DNA of 18,901 nt from an uncultured Oscillospiraceae bacterium (GTDB taxonomy: Bacteria > Bacillota > Clostridia > Oscillospirales > Ruminococcaceae): assembly GCA_905212515.1 (NCBI GenBank), contig CAJMEU010000043.1, forward strand, positions 1 to 18,901, in the 5' to 3' direction. The position numbers and the translations under genes are program-made. The notes under the pieces are model-generated. The model was given only the letters and a program-made list of their open reading frames with translations. It was not told where the DNA came from and made no database searches. Below are positions 15,821-18,901 of the stretch, piece after piece. Each line of letters opens with the position of its first letter. Position 1 is the stretch's first letter.

Positions 15821-16699
15821 ATGTGGGATAAAGAACCGTATATCATCAAGGGCATCGGCGGCTTTTACTATGTGCAGCGGGACGGCGAAGTGCTGGAGTG
15901 CCGGGCCAAAGGTATTTTCCGCAAAAAGAAACTGACCCCCGTGGCCGGCGACCGGGTGCGTCTGGAGCAGGAGGCGGGCACCTGGGTGATCGCCGAGCTG
16001 CTGCCGCGCAAAAATGTTTTCGTGCGGCCGCCGGTGGCCAATGTGGATCAACTGTTCATCGTGGCCAGCACGGTGCAGCCGGTGCCCAGCACGCTGGTCA
16101 TCGATACGCTCAGCGCCATCGCCGTGGACAAGGGGGCGCAGCCGGTATTGGTGCTGACCAAAACCGACCTGGCGGCTCCGGACAGCCTGGCGGGTTGCTA
16201 CGGGCACGCCGGCTTTCCGGTGCTGCAGGTGAACGCGGCCACCGGCCAGGGCCTCGAGGCGGTACAGGACATGCTGAAAGGTAAACTGAGCGTGTTCTGC
16301 GGCAACTCGGGCGTGGGCAAATCCACGCTGCTGGGGGCATTGCTGCCCGGCCGCGCCCTGGAGACCGGCGAGATCAGCCAAAAGCTGGGCCGCGGACGCC
16401 ACACCACCCGCGAGGTGCAGCTTTACGAGAGCTGCGGCGGCCTGGTGGCCGACACGCCCGGCTTTGCCAGCCTGGACATGGGCCGGGCGGCGTACATCCC
16501 CAAGGAAAACCTGCAGCTGGCCTTTCCGGACATCGCCCGCTATTTCGGCCAATGTAAATTTACAGGCTGTTCCCACACGGTGGAAAAGGGATGCGCAGTG
16601 CGCGAGGCCTTGGCGGAGGGGGAGATCGACCAAAGCCGGTACGACAGCTACGTGACCCTGTATGATCAGATGAAGGAACTGAAGGAGTGGCAGATGTGA
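15821..16699 (+). CDS. rsgA: Small-subunit ribosome biogenesis GTPase RsgA
   Basis: RsgA is a circularly permuted GTPase that checks late 30S assembly (CpgA/YloQ in Bacillus). The 292 residues contain an N-terminal OB fold (1-70), then the permuted GTPase motifs TKTD (113-116), GNSGVGKST (161-169), GRGRHTTR (190-197) and DTPG (211-214). The zinc knuckle is Cys245, Cys250, His252 and Cys258. In B. subtilis it follows prkC directly; here the extra PASTA gene lies between them, with rsgA starting 3 bases after its stop. The start has only a weak ribosome site, so translation is probably coupled. The stop codon lies in the loop of a strong hairpin. Confidence 0.97.
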   Translation: MWDKEPYIIKGIGGFYYVQRDGEVLECRAKGIFRKKKLTPVAGDRVRLEQEAGTWVIAELLPRKNVFVRPPVANVDQLFIVASTVQPVPSTLVIDTLSAIAVDKGAQPVLVLTKTDLAAPDSLAGCYGHAGFPVLQVNAATGQGLEAVQDMLKGKLSVFCGNSGVGKSTLLGALLPGRALETGEISQKLGRGRHTTREVQLYESCGGLVADTPGFASLDMGRAAYIPKENLQLAFPDIARYFGQCKFTGCSHTVEKGCAVREALAEGEIDQSRYDSYVTLYDQMKELKEWQM

Positions 16700-16714
16700 T
16701 GCCGCTCCTTCTTT
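16681..16714 (+). promoter_or_regulatory. Hairpin over the rsgA stop codon, before thiN
   Basis: GAAGGAGTGGCA (16681-16692) pairs with TGCCGCTCCTTC (16700-16711) in a 12-bp stem with one G-T pair. The seven-base loop contains the rsgA stop TGA, and only three Ts follow. It could be a weak terminator or attenuator, or an RNA processing or stability element that sets thiN expression apart from rsgA. Confidence 0.6.
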
Positions 16715-16727
16715 GAAGGTGACAGGA

Positions 16728-17357
16728 ATGAAAAAGTGCGTGATCTTTGCCGCGCGCCCGGTGGAGCCGGAACTGCGGCCCTGGTGCGAGGGCGCGTCGC
16801 TGGTGATCGCGGCGGACGCGGGCTGGCGCTGGGCCAGAGCCCTGGGGGTGGAGCCCGATATCCTGCTGGGCGACTATGACAGCGACCGGCCGCCGGCGGA
16901 CGTGCCGGCCGGCCGCATCGACCGGCTGCCCGCGGAAAAGGACGACACCGACACCCACTACGCCGCCCGCCGCGCCCTGGAGGAAGGATGCGGCCAGGTG
17001 GTGATCCTGGGCGGCCTGGGCGGCAGGCTGGACCACACTTTGGCCAATATGAATACCCTGCTGTATCTGGCCGGCCACGGCGCCGAGGCGGTGCTGGCCG
17101 GCCCGGATACCGAGGTGCGTGTCCTGCTGCCCGGCAGCCACCAACTGCCTGCGCGGGAGGGATGGTACTGCTCTTTGTTCCCGGCCCAGGGCCCTGTGGA
17201 GGGGCTGTGGCTGGAAAACCTGAAGTATCCCCTGCAAAACGCCCGCCTGGCGCCGGACTGGCCCTTGGGCGTGAGCAACGAGTTTTTGCAGGGCCCGGCC
17301 CACATCCGTTTTAGCCAGGGGGCGCTGTACTGCGTACTGTGCCGCAAGGACTTGTAA
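16728..17357 (+). CDS. thiN: Thiamine pyrophosphokinase
   Basis: It converts thiamine and ATP to thiamine pyrophosphate and AMP. With the ATG at 16728 it has 209 residues, typical for the family. Motifs seen are AADAGWRWARALG (28-40), PDILLGDYDSD (43-53), KDDTDTHYA (71-79) and LGGLGGRLDHTLANMNTL (94-111), with a C-terminal substrate-binding half ending in VSNEFLQG. The upstream TTG at 16713 is also in frame but lies next to the rsgA hairpin without a ribosome site, whereas GAAGGTGA sits six bases before the ATG. The gene closes the conserved rsgA-thiN-spoVM segment; rpe, which lies between rsgA and thiN in Bacillus, is missing. No TPP riboswitch is seen upstream. Confidence 0.94.
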   Translation: MKKCVIFAARPVEPELRPWCEGASLVIAADAGWRWARALGVEPDILLGDYDSDRPPADVPAGRIDRLPAEKDDTDTHYAARRALEEGCGQVVILGGLGGRLDHTLANMNTLLYLAGHGAEAVLAGPDTEVRVLLPGSHQLPAREGWYCSLFPAQGPVEGLWLENLKYPLQNARLAPDWPLGVSNEFLQGPAHIRFSQGALYCVLCRKDL

Positions 17358-17383
17358 CATTTTTCCCGGCCTGTGGATATACT
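17356..17383 (+). promoter_or_regulatory. Possible sporulation (sigma-E-like) promoter of spoVM
   Basis: GATATACT at 17376-17383 partly matches the sigma-E -10 pattern, with AACATTT 13 bases upstream as a weak -35. In B. subtilis spoVM is expressed in the mother cell under sigma-E. The match is partial, and readthrough from thiN is equally possible. Confidence 0.28.
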
Positions 17384-17426
17384 GGGAACAGGAAGCTCGT
17401 TAGAGCCCTGAAAGGATGGTGCTGGG

Positions 17427-17507
17427 ATGAAAGTGGTGATCTGGAAGAGCCCGAAATGCCTGTCCGGCATCTTGAAGATGCTGTTCGGGATCCATAAGAC
17501 TGACTGA
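17427..17507 (+). CDS. spoVM: Stage V sporulation protein M (SpoVM), 26 residues
   Basis: SpoVM is a tiny amphipathic helix that recognises the convex forespore membrane and anchors SpoIVA to start the spore coat, and it is needed for cortex formation. The ORF has exactly the 26 codons of the B. subtilis protein and begins MKVVIWKSPKCLSG. Compared with B. subtilis from memory, Met1, Lys2, Lys7, Pro9, Lys10, Leu12, Gly14, Ile15, Gly21 and Asp26 are identical and Lys17 replaces Arg17; Pro9 and Ile15 are among the residues studied for curvature sensing. It lies directly after thiN, its location in Bacillus, and before a terminator. AAAGGA sits 11 bases before the ATG. It is too short for normal ORF calling. 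Cys11 and Trp6 differ from the Bacillus protein. Confidence 0.93.
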   Translation: MKVVIWKSPKCLSGILKMLFGIHKTD

Positions 17508-17514
17508 GTGGACG

Positions 17515-17554
17515 GCCGCCCGGGGGAGAAACCTTCGGCGGCTTTTCCTTTTCC
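17515..17554 (+). terminator. Rho-independent terminator after spoVM, end of the long operon
   Basis: GCCGCC at 17515-17520 pairs with GGCGGC at 17537-17542. The inner part extends with GGGGG (17522-17526) against CCTTC (17532-17536), including two G-T pairs and one bulged C. TTTTCCTTTT follows. Confidence 0.83.
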
Positions 17555-17577
17555 CCGGCTCCAAAATGTGTTACAAT
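17549..17577 (+). promoter_or_regulatory. Promoter of the EamA transporter gene (extended -10)
   Basis: TACAAT at 17572-17577 is preceded by TGT, making an extended -10. A poor -35 (TTTTCC at 17549-17554) lies 17 bases upstream within the tail of the spoVM terminator. Confidence 0.55.
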
Positions 17578-17630
17578 AGAGGCGACATACGGCCCGGGAA
17601 AGGGCTGGAGATGCAGGGAAGGGGAATGGG

Positions 17631-18500
17631 ATGGGCGCGAAAGTGAAATTGGTGTTGGCCATGGCCGTCTTTGGCACGCTGGGGCCATTTGTGCGGCTGA
17701 TCCCCTTGTCCTCCGGGGCTTTGGCCCTGTGCCGCGCCGTGTTGGCGGCTGTGCTGCTGGGCGCCTATTTGCTGCTCACCGGCCAGAAACTGCCCTTGGC
17801 GGCGGCAGGGCGGGCGCTGCCCCTGCTTTTCCTCTCGGGCGCCGCCATGGGGCTGAACTGGATCCTGCTGTTCGAGGCATACAAATATACCACCGTGTCC
17901 ATGGCCACGCTCAGCTATTATTTTGCGCCTGTCCTGGTCACGCTGGCATGCCCGCTGCTGTTTCACGAAAAGCTGACGGCCAAGCAGGCGGTGTGCTTTA
18001 TCATGTCCACGCTGGGGCTGGTGTGCGTCATCGGCGTGGGGGATGCGTCCGGCGCGGGCAGCGGGGCCAAAGGCGTCCTGTTCGGCCTGGGGGCCGCGGT
18101 GTTTTACGCGGCTGTGGTGCTGCTGAACAAGTGCATCCGCGATGTGCCCGGTGTGCACAGGACGCTGCTGCAATTCCTGGCTGCCATTATGGTGCTGGCG
18201 CCCTATGTGGCCTGCACGGGCGGGGTGGGGCTGGGGGCCCTGGCCGCCGTCGGCTGGGCGTGCCTGCTGGTGGTGGGGCTGGTGCACACGGGCGTCACCT
18301 ACTGCTTGTACTTTTCTTCACTGAAAGACCTGCGCGGGCAGCAGGCGGCTATTCTGAGCTATATCGACCCGCTGGTGGCGGTGCTGGTGTCCGTGCTGGT
18401 GCTGCATGAGGCCATCACGCCCCTGCAGCTGATGGGCGGCGCGCTGATTTTGGGCTTCGCCCTGTGGAACGAGCTGGGGGCAAAACAGCCCCAGACATAG
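17631..18500 (+). CDS. EamA/DMT-superfamily membrane transporter
   Basis: The 289-residue protein is almost entirely hydrophobic, with about ten predicted transmembrane helices arranged as two EamA repeats (about 1-137 and 145-283). The first repeat shows LVLAMAVFGTLGPFVRLIPL and an arginine after helix 2 (ALCRAVLAAVLLG); MGLNWILLFEAYKYTTVSMATL is the typical helix 3-4 region. The second repeat ends with SYIDPLVAVLVSVLVLHEAITPLQLMGG in the usual pattern. Family members export amino acids, metabolites or drugs; the substrate cannot be told from sequence. The ATG has a GGGAAGGGGA ribosome site. It has its own promoter and terminator and ends with a TAG right before the hairpin, so it is a separate transcription unit. 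Confidence 0.9.
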   Translation: MGAKVKLVLAMAVFGTLGPFVRLIPLSSGALALCRAVLAAVLLGAYLLLTGQKLPLAAAGRALPLLFLSGAAMGLNWILLFEAYKYTTVSMATLSYYFAPVLVTLACPLLFHEKLTAKQAVCFIMSTLGLVCVIGVGDASGAGSGAKGVLFGLGAAVFYAAVVLLNKCIRDVPGVHRTLLQFLAAIMVLAPYVACTGGVGLGALAAVGWACLLVVGLVHTGVTYCLYFSSLKDLRGQQAAILSYIDPLVAVLVSVLVLHEAITPLQLMGGALILGFALWNELGAKQPQT

Positions 18501-18528
18501 AAAAAGGCCGGGAAATCCCGGCCTTTTT
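18501..18528. terminator. Bidirectional terminator between convergent genes
   Basis: AAAAAGGCCGGG (18501-18512) pairs with CCCGGCCTTTTT (18517-18528) around a four-base loop. With five As on one side and five Ts on the other it can end transcription from both the transporter (+) and the radical SAM gene (-). Confidence 0.94.
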
Positions 18529-18536
18529 GTTAAAAT

Positions 18537-18901
18537 TCAGACGCCTTCCAAATCAAAAGGCGGGGTATACTCTTCCTTGGCGCTGCTCTTCTCCTGCATA
18601 AAGCCGGTGTCGAGGCCCAGGTCCAGGGCATAATTGACGGCCTGGCGGTATTCGTAGGTGGAGATGCGGCGGCCCAGGGCCTTATGCTGGCGCGCCTTGT
18701 AAAAAGGGGTGTACTGGCTCATCAAGCTGAGAAGAAAGCCTCCCTTCGGCAGCTCCCGCGCGGCGAAATCCAGCACGGCTTTGGTGTCCGCCAGGGCGCC
18801 GGGCAGGGCCAGATGGCGCAGGATGACGCCCTTTTGCAGCAAGCCCGCTGCGTCAAACACCGGCGGGCCCGCCTGGGCGCACATCTGCCTGGCCGCGGCC
18901 G
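18537..18901 (-). CDS. PflA-like radical SAM protein (PflX/COG1313 type), C-terminal part
   Basis: The minus-strand frame is open to the window edge, so only about 120 C-terminal residues are seen and the N-terminal CxxxCxxC cluster motif is outside. GVILRHLALPGALADTKAVLDFAAREL and then FLLSLMSQYTPFYKA are characteristic of the PflX-like relatives of pyruvate-formate-lyase activating enzyme (RHLVLPG and SLMSQYxP motifs). The role of this family is not established. It is convergent with the transporter gene and shares its terminator; the stop is TGA at 18537-18539. Confidence 0.85.
   Translation of the reverse strand, partial: AAARQMCAQAGPPVFDAAGLLQKGVILRHLALPGALADTKAVLDFAARELPKGGFLLSLMSQYTPFYKARQHKALGRRISTYEYRQAVNYALDLGLDTGFMQEKSSAKEEYTPPFDLEGV

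Noticed and set aside
16713..16727. TTG at 16713 as the thiN start
   Set aside because: It sits at the edge of a strong hairpin with no ribosome site, while ATG 16728 has GAAGGTGA at good spacing and starts directly at the conserved first strand.
16700..16727. TPP riboswitch controlling thiN
   Set aside because: The gap is under 30 bases and lacks the conserved CUGAGA-type core; only the rsgA hairpin is present.
9155..18500. General reassignment of TAG to an amino acid in this organism
   Set aside because: Only fmt, prkC and the transporter gene contain a TAG in frame, each at or near the end. None of the other genes has an internal TAG, and the transporter TAG directly precedes a strong terminator. 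A true reassignment should give TAGs scattered through genes.
1..18901. CRISPR arrays, insertion sequences, tRNA/rRNA genes, prophage or defence genes
   Set aside because: No regularly spaced direct repeats, transposase or integrase motifs, tRNA folds or rRNA-like stretches were recognised. The content is conserved core genes with one secreted protein and one transporter.

Overview
The window is a GC-rich, densely coding stretch of chromosome from an endospore-forming Firmicute. It is most likely a gut-type member of the Clostridia, with an Oscillospiraceae/Ruminococcaceae-like style (an inference from gene content and GC, not from a database search). The main evidence is the conserved order yicC-remA-gmk-priA-def-fmt-rsmB-rlmN-stp-prkC-rsgA-thiN, which closely follows the Bacillus subtilis yloC to yloS block, plus a 26-codon spoVM gene at the position it occupies in Bacillus, just after thiN.

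Layout. (1) 1-950: the 3' end of a biotin-dependent carboxylase/decarboxylase subunit (OadA/PycB type), closed by a strong terminator. (2) 1147-3558: a free-standing gene for a large secreted protein with a transglutaminase-like core, DUF4214-type repeats, a short tandem-repeat linker and a Cys/His C-terminal tail. It has its own terminator. (3) 3626-17554: one long colinear block that starts at a good housekeeping-type promoter before yicC. It encodes RNA turnover (YicC), the matrix/osmotic regulator RemA, guanylate kinase, the primosomal helicase PriA, the formyl-methionine enzymes Def and Fmt, the rRNA methylases RsmB and RlmN, the phosphatase/PASTA-kinase pair Stp-PrkC, a second membrane PASTA protein without a kinase domain, the ribosome-assembly GTPase RsgA, thiamine pyrophosphokinase and SpoVM. 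Genes overlap or nearly touch throughout. No convincing internal terminator is seen, although a hairpin lies over the rsgA stop. (4) 17549-18500: an EamA/DMT-family transporter with its own promoter, ending in a bidirectional terminator shared with (5), the 3' end of a PflA-like radical SAM gene on the minus strand that runs off the right edge.

Relative to the B. subtilis order, rpoZ and coaBC are absent between gmk and priA, rpe is absent between rsgA and thiN, and an extra PASTA protein is inserted after prkC.

The points most worth a second look are the spoVM gene, which is too short for normal ORF callers; an in-frame TAG in prkC followed by 53 more coding-like codons; a similar TAG near the end of fmt with the same TAGGTGG context; and the kinase-less PASTA paralogue beside the PASTA kinase. 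No mobile elements, CRISPR arrays, tRNAs or rRNAs were seen. No gene-free stretch exceeds 300 bases.
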